Origin: Cellulomonas sp. Y8
Lineage (GTDB): Bacteria > Actinomycetota > Actinomycetes > Actinomycetales > Cellulomonadaceae
Assembly (NCBI RefSeq): GCF_008033115.1
Contig: NZ_CP041203.1
Location: forward strand, 4,402,001 to 4,466,000
Direction: 5' to 3'
Length of the DNA: 64,000 nt
The notes under the pieces are model-generated. The model saw only the letters and a program-made list of their open reading frames with translations. It made no database searches and was not told the origin of the DNA. This document shows positions 1 to 7,415 of the stretch, in pieces. Made by a program: the position numbers and the translations under genes. Numbering within the stretch: position 1 is the first letter of the stretch; each line of letters starts with the position of its first letter.

Positions 1-4
1 GATC

Positions 5-1753
5 TCAGAACGGGGGTGGTGCGTCGTAGGGGTCGGCGGTGGCGTCGTGGGTCTGCCCTGTCCCCGGCCGCGTGAGGTAGCGGTGCCCGGTGGGGGTGAT
101 CCACTCGAACAACCCGGGGCTGATCTGCCGCAGCCGGAACCCGCCGTCGGTCTTCAACCGGTGGTGCCGGTGGCACACGGGCCCGAGGTTGTCGGCGTCG
201 GTGCCGCCGAGGGGCGTGTCGGGGTCGCCGCCCGGCAGAGGGTGGAACTCCTGGGTGTGGTCGAGCTCGCAGGCGCAGGCCGGGACCCTGCACCCGGGTG
301 CCGCGCAGGTCCCGTCTCGGGTGCGGACGAGGTCGGCCAGAGCGGCGGGTGGTCGGTAGCGTTCGCGGCCGACGTCCAGGACCCGGTCGGTCAGCGGGTC
401 GGTGACGACGCGCTGCCAGACCCCGCCGATCGCCAGGGCCCGGGCCTGGACGGCGTCGATGGGGCCGTGGCCGTCGAGGTGGGCGGGCTGGTCGTCGAGC
501 CCGAGGAGCGTGGAGGCGGGGATGGTGATGCGGACCTCGGCGCCAGGACGTCCGGAGCAGCGGGTGCAGCCACGCCGGGTCGTCGTGGGTGTGGTGCTGC
601 GGGCGAGGGCGGTCCTGGTCGGCGTCGGTGGCGCTTTGGTCGGCGAGACGGGGTGGTCCTGGCTGGGCCCGGGCTGCGAGGTGGTGTCGTCGAGCGGGGT
701 GAGGGTGGCGATGGGGATCGGCTCGACCGGGCGGGTGAGCACCGCACCGTCGCGGTCGGTGAGGGTCGCCCCGTTCCACGACCGTCGCGGCTCCGGCGGC
801 ACCGGGAGACCCGAGGACAGGTGGACCTCGAACGCCGGCCCGTCCGACTCCGGGACATCGCCCACGACCAGGTCGCGCAGCCCGTCGGCCCGCAGCTGGT
901 CCAACGTCCGGTCGTCGCCGAGCGCTTTGGCGGTCTTCGCGGCATGGGTCAGGACCCCGTCGACGCGCAGCGCGTCCGCCGCGTCCAGCACCAACCACAT
1001 CGACGCCATGCCGTCCGGCTGCGGGCGCGGGTGGGAGACCTTCCTCGTGCACCGGGCGCGTTCGCGGCGCGCGGCGGCGCCCTCGGGGTCGACCAGCCGG
1101 ATCTCCCGCTCCACACGCTGGCGGAGCTCGGCGACCGAGCACTGGTCGGCGTCGGGCAGCACCGCGTCCTCCACCGCGTGGGCGACCTGGAAGGACAGGT
1201 CCGCCAACCCCGCCGTCAGGACCTGGGCCTTGGCCGCGTCGAGGTGCCCGACCTCCAACGCCTCGCGGGTCGCGCCGAGCATCCCGTCGAGCACCAGGGC
1301 ACGGTGCACGGTCTTCGTCGCCGCGACTCGGGGCCAGCCCAGTCGCATCGCGAGCTCGTCGCCCGCGACGCACGCCTGCGTCGGCGGGGCACCGGCCAGC
1401 GGCGACCACTCCGGGCTCATCTCCTCCCGGGAGGCGAGCTCGGCGATCAGGCCGAGGGTCCGGGCGTGCTGGTAGGACTCGATCCGGGTCTGCGCGGCGA
1501 TCACCTCGACCACGATCGCCGAGGACAGCACGCTCGGGTCCAGCCCCCGCAGCCAGGCGTCCAGTTCTGGCCCCGGCGGACATGTCGCGATCGCCTCGAT
1601 CTGCCGCTGCTCACCCGTCCGAGGCGCGCCACCGGCCGCCACGACGGGGTCCGGGCCGAAGTCCGTCAGGCAGGTCCCGTCGGGCCCGTAGACCGGCAGC
1701 ACCACGGCGGCGACCGGGTCGCCGTCGGGGTGTTCCTGCAGGTCAGATGCCAT
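5..1753 (-). CDS. HNH endonuclease of the DUF222 (13E12 repeat) family
   Basis: 582 residues, complete. The N-terminal two thirds looks like the DUF222 region of the actinobacterial 13E12 family. The C-terminus carries an HNH nuclease motif at about residues 495-534 (CELDH, then NLGPVCHRHHRLK), with Cys pairs that would hold a structural zinc. A low-complexity Pro/Thr/Arg stretch near residues 350-395 separates the two parts. Members are usually multi-copy in actinobacterial genomes; their role is unproven and may involve mobility or DNA processing. The start ATG lies 6 nt after a TAGTGT box, so the transcript is probably leaderless. Family assignment is firm; in vivo function is unknown. Confidence 0.85.
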   Translation of the reverse strand: MASDLQEHPDGDPVAAVVLPVYGPDGTCLTDFGPDPVVAAGGAPRTGEQRQIEAIATCPPGPELDAWLRGLDPSVLSSAIVVEVIAAQTRIESYQHARTLGLIAELASREEMSPEWSPLAGAPPTQACVAGDELAMRLGWPRVAATKTVHRALVLDGMLGATREALEVGHLDAAKAQVLTAGLADLSFQVAHAVEDAVLPDADQCSVAELRQRVEREIRLVDPEGAAARRERARCTRKVSHPRPQPDGMASMWLVLDAADALRVDGVLTHAAKTAKALGDDRTLDQLRADGLRDLVVGDVPESDGPAFEVHLSSGLPVPPEPRRSWNGATLTDRDGAVLTRPVEPIPIATLTPLDDTTSQPGPSQDHPVSPTKAPPTPTRTALARSTTPTTTRRGCTRCSGRPGAEVRITIPASTLLGLDDQPAHLDGHGPIDAVQARALAIGGVWQRVVTDPLTDRVLDVGRERYRPPAALADLVRTRDGTCAAPGCRVPACACELDHTQEFHPLPGGDPDTPLGGTDADNLGPVCHRHHRLKTDGGFRLRQISPGLFEWITPTGHRYLTRPGTGQTHDATADPYDAPPPF

Positions 1754-1759
1754 GGAACG

Positions 1760-1765
1760 ACACTA
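1760..1765 (-). promoter_or_regulatory. -10 box of a leaderless promoter for the HNH gene
   Basis: TAGTGT on the minus strand, 6 nt before the ATG at 1753. No ribosome binding site fits in between. The same spacing recurs at about a dozen genes in this window. Confidence 0.45.
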
Positions 1766-1952
1766 CCGACGCCCACCGACACGGCCCCGGCGACCGAGCC
1801 TCGCCCTGGGGACGGAGCACGACCACCGCACCTGTGGACGACTCGGCGCCCGCACGACCAACCGCCGCCGAGCACGCCACGGCCCCGAGCAGTCAGCGGC
1901 GGGCGTCTTCGGTGACCCGACCCGTCGGCGGTGGGAGTGGCGTCTCCCGACT

Positions 1953-2363
1953 TCAGTTGATGATCTCGCCCCGTTCGTCGGCCGCCAACGCGGCGATGCG
2001 CTCGCGCCAGGACGCCAGGTCCCCGGGGCTGAGCCGCGGCCAGTCGGCGACCTCGCGCACCACGCGGAGCGGCGCGCCGCTGCGGTACGACCGCGTGGGG
2101 TTGCCGGGGAACTTCTTGTCGGTGACGTTGGGGTCGTCCTCGTACGGACCGGTCGGCTCGACCTCGTAGACCCGCGGCTCGGCCTCCCCCGCCGCCAGCT
2201 CGGCGGCCAGGCCGGCGCCGCCGACGAGCGCGGTGAAGTAGACGTGGTTCATCGTGATCTCGGGCCGGTAGTTCGAGCGGAAGCCCGCGGTCAGCAGGTC
2301 GCCGACGCGGAGGTCGGCCTTGGTGCCGTGGAAGAACGGACCGTCGTCGAGCGCCTGGTTCAC
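1953..2363 (-). CDS. arr: Rifamycin (rifampin) ADP-ribosyltransferase Arr
   Basis: 136 residues, the usual full length of Arr. It transfers ADP-ribose from NAD+ to the C23 hydroxyl of rifamycins and so inactivates them (established for the family). The sequence shows the Arr landmarks: FFHGTKADL near the N-terminus, HVYFTAL in the middle and EPTGPYEDDPNVTDKKFPG at about residues 70-90, followed by GNPTRSYRS. The start is a GTG 6 nt behind a TACCCT box, suggesting leaderless, constitutive expression. Neighbours are unrelated single genes and no mobile element is visible, so this looks like an intrinsic chromosomal arr as in mycobacteria, not an acquired integron cassette. Confidence 0.93.
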   Translation of the reverse strand: MNQALDDGPFFHGTKADLRVGDLLTAGFRSNYRPEITMNHVYFTALVGGAGLAAELAAGEAEPRVYEVEPTGPYEDDPNVTDKKFPGNPTRSYRSGAPLRVVREVADWPRLSPGDLASWRERIAALAADERGEIIN

Positions 2364-2369
2364 GCGTCC

Positions 2370-2375
2370 AGGGTA
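2370..2375 (-). promoter_or_regulatory. -10 box of a leaderless promoter for arr
   Basis: TACCCT on the minus strand, 6 nt before the GTG start at 2363, leaving no room for a Shine-Dalgarno site. Confidence 0.45.
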
Positions 2376-2403
2376 GGCCGGGCGCCGCGCCGCCCGGGCG
2401 GGT

Positions 2404-3302
2404 TCAGCCCGGACCGTCGCTCGTCGCCGCGAGCAGCGGCACGAGGACGTCGCTGATCGGCGTGGCGATGCCGTGGGCCCGGCCGCGCCGCCGGACGACG
2501 TCGTTCCGGACGTCCCACTCGAGCCGTCGCCCGGCCTCGCGGTCGGCGAGGATCGAGGTCCCCCGGTCGACGGGCGCCGCTCGGAACGCGTCGAGGAGCC
2601 GCTGGGGCTCGTCGTCCGGCAGGTGCGCGCCCTCGGCCCGCGCGACCGCCAGGCACTCGGTGAGGTACGCGAGCGCCAGCGCTCCGACGTCCTCGCGCCG
2701 GAACACTCCCGACCGCCGGCCCGTCAGCGCCATGAGCCCGGCCGCCGCATTCTGCAGGAGCTTGCGCCACGCCTGGGTCGTGAAGTCCGCGGACACGTCG
2801 ACCGCGCAGCGGCTCCCCCGCAGGGCCTCGACGACCTCCGAGGAACCGGGTCCGTCCGGGACCGTGAGGCGCGGGTCGGCGAGGAGCCTGACGGACCCGT
2901 CGTCGCAGTGCACCGCCGGGAACCAGACGACCGACGGGACGACCTCACCGTCCGGGACGAGCGGCGCCACGTCCTCGCGCTGCTGGACGCCGTTCTGGAG
3001 CACGCACACGACGGTGCCCGGCCCGCACAGCGCGCGCAGCCACGGCGCGGCTCCCACGGTCTGGGTGGTCTTCACCGCGAGGAGCACGACGTCCACCGGC
3101 TCCCGGATCGCGCCGGGGTCGGTCAGCACGGGACCCGGGACGTCGACCGTGCCGCGGTCCGACCGCAGCCGGAGCCCGGCGCGTGCCCGGCGCCCGGCGA
3201 GCACCGGGTCCGGCCGGCCTCGTGGAGAAGTGCGGCGACCGACGTCCCGATCGCCCCCGGGCCGACGACCGCGATCCGGGGGACGTGCGTGGGGGTCATC
3301 AT
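2404..3302 (-). pseudogene. 2-dehydropantoate 2-reductase (ApbA/PanE) family, interrupted by one frameshift
   Basis: Read in two frames this is a complete ketopantoate-reductase-family NADPH oxidoreductase of about 300 residues. The N-terminal part starts at the ATG pair at 3302/3299 and contains the nucleotide-binding glycine motif IAVVGPGAIGTSVAALLHEAGR. The rest (VLAGRRARAG onward, through VVCVLQNGVQ and the helical C-terminal domain with WRKLLQNAAAGLMALTG) is in another frame and ends at 2404. The switch occurs at about 3204-3212, where inserting one base would restore ...RT-P-VLAGRR. A GGAG site precedes the start, with a TAGCGT box further upstream. Either a real inactivating deletion or a sequencing error. 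The exact substrate cannot be fixed; many PanE homologues are not pantothenate enzymes. Confidence 0.75.
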
Positions 3303-3337
3303 GCTCTCCGGGCCGGCGACGGGATCTCCCGCCGACG

Positions 3338-4159
3338 CTAGCGCGCGCCGACCGGCCGCGCCGTCCTTGCCCGGGCGCCGCGGCCCAGCCACCACGCCGC
3401 GGACACCACGAAGCCGATCAGGACGAACGCCGTGCCGCCGTCCTTCGCCGCCGCGGACAGGACGGCCTCGGCGCCCGAGCCTGTCGCACCGAGGGCACCG
3501 ACGACGGCGCCCGCGGTCCCCGCCGCGACCACGGCGCCGACCCCGACCACCTGGAGGCGCCCGAGGACCGGGCCGCCGCCGGCGCGGCGCCATGCGAGGA
3601 GCCGTCGCCCCGCCCAGAGTGCGAGCACGAGGAGCCCGGCGGCGGTGCTGAGGTGCTGCAGCACCCGTGCGGCGGGCACCCCGGAGACGAGCGGCTCGCG
3701 CAGCCAGGCCACTCGCTGCACCAGGGCCCCGTCCCCGTGGGTGAACGCGTCCCAGACCACGTGCGTGAGGACACCGAGGACCAGGGAAACGACCAGCCAG
3801 GCGGCGGCGCGCGAGGTGAACCCCGACGCCGCTCCCGGCGGAGCACCCGCCCCGCCCCGTTCCCGCCGCTCCCCCGGCTCCCCCGGGCCGCTCGCGACCA
3901 GCGCCCGCAGCGGCGCGTGCACCAGCCACCACAGCCCGAGCAGCAGCGCGGCGGAGGGAACGGCCACCGTGAGCGCGCCGGGCCAGGCGTGCGTCGTCGT
4001 GGCGTTGACGAACGGCTCGTACCAGGACCCCGCCGAGCGCGGCAGGGGCAGGAAGTACGGCACGTCGGGGGCCAGCGCGCCGGCGACGAGCGCGGCGGGG
4101 ACGAGCGGCCGCCGGGCGAGCGGGAGGACGGCGGCGGGGTGGGCGAGCGTGAAGGGCAC
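3338..4159 (-). CDS. DUF4184 family membrane protein
   Basis: About 273 residues from the GTG at 4159, chosen because DUF4184 proteins begin with PFTLAHPAAVLPL and the region upstream is a perfect inverted repeat that is unlikely to be coding. Several hydrophobic segments are visible: LVPAALVAGALAPDVPYF near the start, AALLLGLWWLV, AAWLVVSLVLGVLTHVVWDAFTH and a C-terminal pair. The motif APDVPYFLP and the THVVWDAFTH box are typical of the family, which resembles membrane-bound metal-dependent hydrolases, but no biochemical role is established. It is divergent from the VanZ-like gene across a 178-bp gap. Confidence 0.8.
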   Translation of the reverse strand: MPFTLAHPAAVLPLARRPLVPAALVAGALAPDVPYFLPLPRSAGSWYEPFVNATTTHAWPGALTVAVPSAALLLGLWWLVHAPLRALVASGPGEPGERRERGGAGAPPGAASGFTSRAAAWLVVSLVLGVLTHVVWDAFTHGDGALVQRVAWLREPLVSGVPAARVLQHLSTAAGLLVLALWAGRRLLAWRRAGGGPVLGRLQVVGVGAVVAAGTAGAVVGALGATGSGAEAVLSAAAKDGGTAFVLIGFVVSAAWWLGRGARARTARPVGAR

Positions 4160-4190
4160 CGGAGCAGCGTGCCCGCCGGGCCGCGCCCTG

Positions 4191-4255
4191 GCGTCCACCC
4201 GGGGTCGGACCCGCGACGGTGCTGGTCACCGCGCCGTCCGACCCCGGGTGGACGC
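4191..4255. repeat. Perfect 20-bp inverted repeat with 25-nt spacer
   Basis: The left arm at 4191-4210 begins GCGTCCACCCGGGG; the right arm at 4236-4255 is its exact reverse complement. It lies between the divergent starts at 4159 and 4338. It could act as a hairpin, a regulator binding site or a bidirectional terminator. No T-run follows. Confidence 0.8.
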
Positions 4256-4337
4256 GGCGCGCCGCGCTCCGTGCGACGGTGGCGAGGGGCCGGTCCCGCC
4301 GACCACGCCCGTCCTCCGAGCAGGAAGTGCAGCGCCC

Positions 4338-4934
4338 GTGTTCCGCCAGGTCCCCGTCCTCCCCGTCGTCCTCCCCCTGGCGCTCGCCGCGCTCGCCGCG
4401 CTGCTCGGGTCGCTGCGCCACCGCGCGCGGCTCACCACCCCGCGCGCCCTCGTCGCGCTGGCGCTGTGCGTCTACCTCGCCGGAGTCGTGGCGAACACGG
4501 TCTTCCCCGTCTACCTGGACAAGCCCGTGGGCGACGCGCCGTGGACCAGCCAGGTCGTGCTGGTCCCGTTCGCCGACTACGAGGTCGCCGACGCCCTGAT
4601 GAACGTGGGGGTCTTCGTGCCGCTCGGGATCCTGCTGGCACTGGTCCTCAGGCGGTCGTCGTGGTGGCGCCCCGTGGTCGCGGCCGCGGGCGTGAGCCTC
4701 GTGATCGAGGTCGTCCAGCTGCTCACCACCCACTTCCTGGGCAGCGGCCACGTCGCCGACGTGAACGACCTCCTGTGGAACGTCGTCGGCGGAGCCGCGG
4801 GCGTCGCCGTCCTCGCCGTCGCCGCCCGCGTCCCGGGGACGCGCGGACTGGTCGAGCGGTTCCGCTGGGACGCTCCGCCGACCGCTGCCGCGGGCTCCGG
4901 GCCGGCCCGCCTGGTCCCGGCCGACGCCGGCTGA
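4338..4934 (+). CDS. VanZ-like membrane protein
   Basis: 198 residues from the GTG at 4338. The fold is that of the VanZ family: an N-terminal transmembrane pair, a long extracytoplasmic loop (NTVFPVYLDKPVGDAP, then WTSQVVLVPFADYEV), DALMNVGVFVPLGILLALV, and the signature stretch VSLVIEVVQLLT followed by HVADVNDLLWNVVGGAAG. VanZ proteins affect glycopeptide (teicoplanin) susceptibility in enterococci by an unclear mechanism, and most homologues are uncharacterised. The N-terminus is uncertain because the frame is open far upstream; 4338 was chosen because it places a hydrophobic segment at the start and leaves the inverted repeat noncoding. Confidence 0.8.
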   Translation: MFRQVPVLPVVLPLALAALAALLGSLRHRARLTTPRALVALALCVYLAGVVANTVFPVYLDKPVGDAPWTSQVVLVPFADYEVADALMNVGVFVPLGILLALVLRRSSWWRPVVAAAGVSLVIEVVQLLTTHFLGSGHVADVNDLLWNVVGGAAGVAVLAVAARVPGTRGLVERFRWDAPPTAAAGSGPARLVPADAG

Positions 4935-4958
4935 CACGCCCGGACCGGCCGGTGCTCG

Positions 4959-4964
4959 TACCGT
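4959..4964 (+). promoter_or_regulatory. -10 box of a leaderless promoter for pip
   Basis: TACCGT 7 nt before the GTG at 4972. It argues for that codon over the upstream GTG at 4963, which would lie inside the box. Confidence 0.5.
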
Positions 4965-4971
4965 GTCGAGG

Positions 4972-5955
4972 GTGCACCCGCCCACGGAACCGTCCGACTC
5001 CGGCTGGCTCGACCGCCCCGGCGGCGTCCGGCTCTACTGGGAGGAGTCCGGCGACCGGGCGGGACTCCCCGCGCTGTACCTGCACGGCGGGCCGGGCAGC
5101 GGGCTCGGGCGCGGGGGCTACCGCCGGCGGTTCGGCCCGTCGCGCTACCGCGTGGTGGGCCTGGACCAGCGCGGCTGCGGTCGCAGCACCCCGTGCGCGG
5201 TCGACGACCTCGACCACCTGGACGAGATCACCACCGGCACGCTCGTCGAGGACGTCGAGGCGCTCCGCGAGCACCTCGGGATCGACACCTGGCTGGTGCA
5301 CGGCGTGTCGTGGGGGTCCACGCTCGCCCTGGCGTACGCCCTCGCGCACCGGGACCGCGTGACCGCGCTCGTGCTCACCGCCGTGACCACCGGCGGGCGC
5401 GACGAGATCGACTGGATCACCGAGGGGGTGGGCCGCGTCTTCCCCGAGGCCTGGCACCGGTTCGCCGCCGACGTCCCCGACGGCGTGCGCGTCGTCGAGC
5501 ACTACGCGCGCCGGCTCCGTGACCCCGACCCGGACGTGCGCGCGGCCGCCGCCGACGCGTGGGACGCCTGGGAGTCGACGCACGTGTCGCTCGACCCGGG
5601 CTGGGCGCCGGGCCCGCTGCACGACGACCCGCGGGAGCGCGCCAACTTCGCGACGCTCGTGACGCACTTCTGGGCCCACGACTGCTTCCTGGAGGGCGAG
5701 GAGGCGGCGCTGGCCCGCGTGCACGAGCTCGCCGACGTCCCCGGCGTGCTGGTCCACGGCCGGCGTGACATCAGCGGTCCCGCGGTCACGCCGTGGCGGC
5801 TGCACCGGGCGTGGCCCGGCAGCGAGCTGCACGTCGTCGAGTCCGAGGGGCACGGCGGTGACGTCGAGATGGAGCTCACCCGGCGCGCGATCGACGTGCT
5901 CGCCGACCGCGTTCCGCGGGGTGGGCAGCCGCTGCGGCGGGAGGACCGGACCTAG
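4972..5955 (+). CDS. pip: Prolyl aminopeptidase (proline iminopeptidase), alpha/beta hydrolase
   Basis: 327 residues from the GTG at 4972. Peptidase family S33: cleaves N-terminal proline from peptides in the cytoplasm. Visible features are the oxyanion-hole motif HGGPGSG (about residues 38-44), LDQRGCGRS, the nucleophile elbow GVSWGST with Ser at about 113, a cap domain in the middle, the acidic residue in VHGRRDISGP and the catalytic His in SEGHGG near the C-terminus. The elbow has GVSWG where most family members have GGSWG. The next gene follows after 9 nt but has its own promoter-like box. Confidence 0.9.
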   Translation: MHPPTEPSDSGWLDRPGGVRLYWEESGDRAGLPALYLHGGPGSGLGRGGYRRRFGPSRYRVVGLDQRGCGRSTPCAVDDLDHLDEITTGTLVEDVEALREHLGIDTWLVHGVSWGSTLALAYALAHRDRVTALVLTAVTTGGRDEIDWITEGVGRVFPEAWHRFAADVPDGVRVVEHYARRLRDPDPDVRAAAADAWDAWESTHVSLDPGWAPGPLHDDPRERANFATLVTHFWAHDCFLEGEEAALARVHELADVPGVLVHGRRDISGPAVTPWRLHRAWPGSELHVVESEGHGGDVEMELTRRAIDVLADRVPRGGQPLRREDRT

Positions 5956-5958
5956 GCT
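5953..5958 (+). promoter_or_regulatory. -10 box of a leaderless promoter for the DHFR-like gene
   Basis: TAGGCT 6 nt before the GTG at 5965. It overlaps the end of pip. Confidence 0.4.
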
Positions 5959-5964
5959 CGGCGC

Positions 5965-6540
5965 GTGCTGATCTACTCGATGAGCGTCACGCTGGACGGC
6001 TACGTCTCCGACCGAAAGGGCGGTTTCGCGTGGAGCGCGCCGTCCGAGGACCAGTTCCGGTTCAGCCTGGCGCAGGTCGGGGAGCTCGGCGGGTACCTGT
6101 GCGGCCGCCGGCTGTACGAGACGATGCTGCCCTGGGAGACCGATCCGCTGATGCGCGCCACGGACCTGGGTGACGCGTTCGCCGACGTCTGGGCCGCGCT
6201 GCCCAAGGTGGTGTTCAGCCGCACGCTCGACCGGGTCGAGGGCAACGCGCGGCTCGCGAGGGGGTCGGTGGCCGAGGAGGTCGCCGCCGCGCTCGCGTGC
6301 TCGGACCGGGACGTGTCCGTCGGCGGCCCGGACCTGGCGGCGCAGGCGATCGCGCTCGGGCTGCTGGACGAGGTGCGAGCGTTCCGGAACCCGCTGGTGG
6401 TCGGAGGCGGGACGCCGTTCCTGCCGCCCGTGGCGGAACCGCTCCACCTGGAGCTCGTGGAGACGCGGACGTTCGGGTCGCGCGTGGTCTACGAGCGCCA
6501 CCGCCGCTCCTCGGGTGCGGCCGCCGCCGACCCGGGGTGA
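5965..6540 (+). CDS. Dihydrofolate-reductase-like / RibD C-terminal domain protein
   Basis: 191 residues. The N-terminus LIYSMSVTLDGYVSD is the hallmark of the small RibD-C/DHFR-like reductases of actinobacteria, followed by GGYLCGRRLYETM and the NADPH-site region VSVGGPDLAAQAIALGLLDE, ending with NPLVVGGGTPFLP. The fold suggests an NAD(P)H-dependent reductase, but substrates of this single-domain group are unknown, and it is neither the riboflavin enzyme nor FolA. Monocistronic by its own leaderless-type promoter. Confidence 0.85.
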   Translation: MLIYSMSVTLDGYVSDRKGGFAWSAPSEDQFRFSLAQVGELGGYLCGRRLYETMLPWETDPLMRATDLGDAFADVWAALPKVVFSRTLDRVEGNARLARGSVAEEVAAALACSDRDVSVGGPDLAAQAIALGLLDEVRAFRNPLVVGGGTPFLPPVAEPLHLELVETRTFGSRVVYERHRRSSGAAAADPG

Positions 6541-6569
6541 CGACCCGGGCGCAGCCGCGCGCGCCCCGC

Positions 6570-6575
6570 TAGCGT
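6570..6575 (+). promoter_or_regulatory. -10 box of a leaderless promoter
   Basis: TAGCGT 7 nt before the GTG at 6583. It overlaps the alternative GTG at 6574, making 6583 the likelier start. Confidence 0.45.
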
Positions 6576-6582
6576 GCCGGGA

Positions 6583-7107
6583 GTGAGCCACCCCGCGACC
6601 TGGTTCGACGGCGACGCCCCGCGGTCCCCCGACGAGGCGCGGTTCCTCGCGGCACTGCGGGAGCGCCACGAGGTGTGGGAGCCGGCGGGCCTCGACCCGT
6701 CGGGCACCCGCGTCCGGACCGTCCTGCGTCCGCTGCACCTCCAGGTGGACGTCCCCGGTCTCCCGCCCCGGCACGTCGACCTCCAGGTCGGCTACTGGAC
6801 GGCGGGGCCGCGCGGGACGGGCGTCGAGGGCGGGTGGGGCGGCAGCCACCTCCTCGACGGCGGCCCCGCCGGGGCGCTGGAGCTCTTCGGCCTGCCCGCC
6901 GCGCCCGGGGAGCTCGCGGACCTCACGGCGCGGTGGCTCGCGACGGCGCTCGCCGCCCCGGTCGAGCGTGCCGACTGGCTCGACGCCGCGGGCGACGTCG
7001 TCGCGAGCCGGTGGACGCTGCCGGGATCCGGGGTGATCGGGGCGCGGGGTCGTCGTCCCGGGCGGTGGCGGCGACGCCCGCCCGACCGGGTCGAACGGGT
7101 GCGCTGA
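6583..7107 (+). CDS. Conserved hypothetical protein
   Basis: 174 residues from the GTG at 6583. Not recognised. The body (WFDGDAPRSPDEARFLAALRER, then VRTVLRPLHLQVDVPG and GGWGGSHLLDGGPAGALELFGLPAAPGELADLTARWL) reads as a compact soluble alpha/beta protein without signal peptide or transmembrane segment. The C-terminal 30 residues are Arg-rich and low in complexity. Codon use matches the surroundings. Its 3' end faces the DUF1059 gene across a hairpin. Confidence 0.6.
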   Translation: MSHPATWFDGDAPRSPDEARFLAALRERHEVWEPAGLDPSGTRVRTVLRPLHLQVDVPGLPPRHVDLQVGYWTAGPRGTGVEGGWGGSHLLDGGPAGALELFGLPAAPGELADLTARWLATALAAPVERADWLDAAGDVVASRWTLPGSGVIGARGRRPGRWRRRPPDRVERVR

Positions 7108-7133
7108 CGCTCCGTCGCACGTCCGGGACGACA

Positions 7134-7167
7134 GAGCCCGGCACCGCCGGGCGGCAGGACCGGGCTC
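7134..7167. terminator. Hairpin between convergent genes
   Basis: GAGCCCGG at 7134-7141 pairs with CCGGGCTC at 7160-7167, with a smaller nested GCCG/CGGC stem. It sits between the convergent ends at 7107 and 7186. No U-tract; GC-rich actinobacterial type. Confidence 0.4.
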
Positions 7168-7185
7168 CGCCGCGCACGGCGTGCC

Positions 7186-7356
7186 TCAGGCCGGGAGCAT
7201 CGCCCCGCGGACCTGCGCGACGAGCTCGGCGGGGACCTCCGTGAGGCCGTGGTCCTGCTGGGCGTGGTGGGCCACCTGGGCGAGGATCTCGTCCTCGGTG
7301 CCGGTGAACGCGCGGGCGCAGCCCGGGACGACGTCCCCGCAGCGGAATGCCTTCAT
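7186..7356 (-). CDS. DUF1059 small protein
   Basis: 56 residues, start ATG at 7356 with an AGAGGA ribosome site. The sequence MKAFRCGDVVPGCARAF, then EDEILAQVAHHAQQDHGLTEV, is the compact Cys/His-containing DUF1059 domain found as a stand-alone protein in actinobacteria. Two Cys and a His-His pair suggest metal or redox chemistry but no function is known. The longer open frame upstream is not supported. Confidence 0.85.
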   Translation of the reverse strand: MKAFRCGDVVPGCARAFTGTEDEILAQVAHHAQQDHGLTEVPAELVAQVRGAMLPA

Positions 7357-7415
7357 GGTGGTGTCCTCTTCCTGGATCTCGGGCCCCGGCGGGGTCCCTC
7401 GTCTATCGGCCTGGA

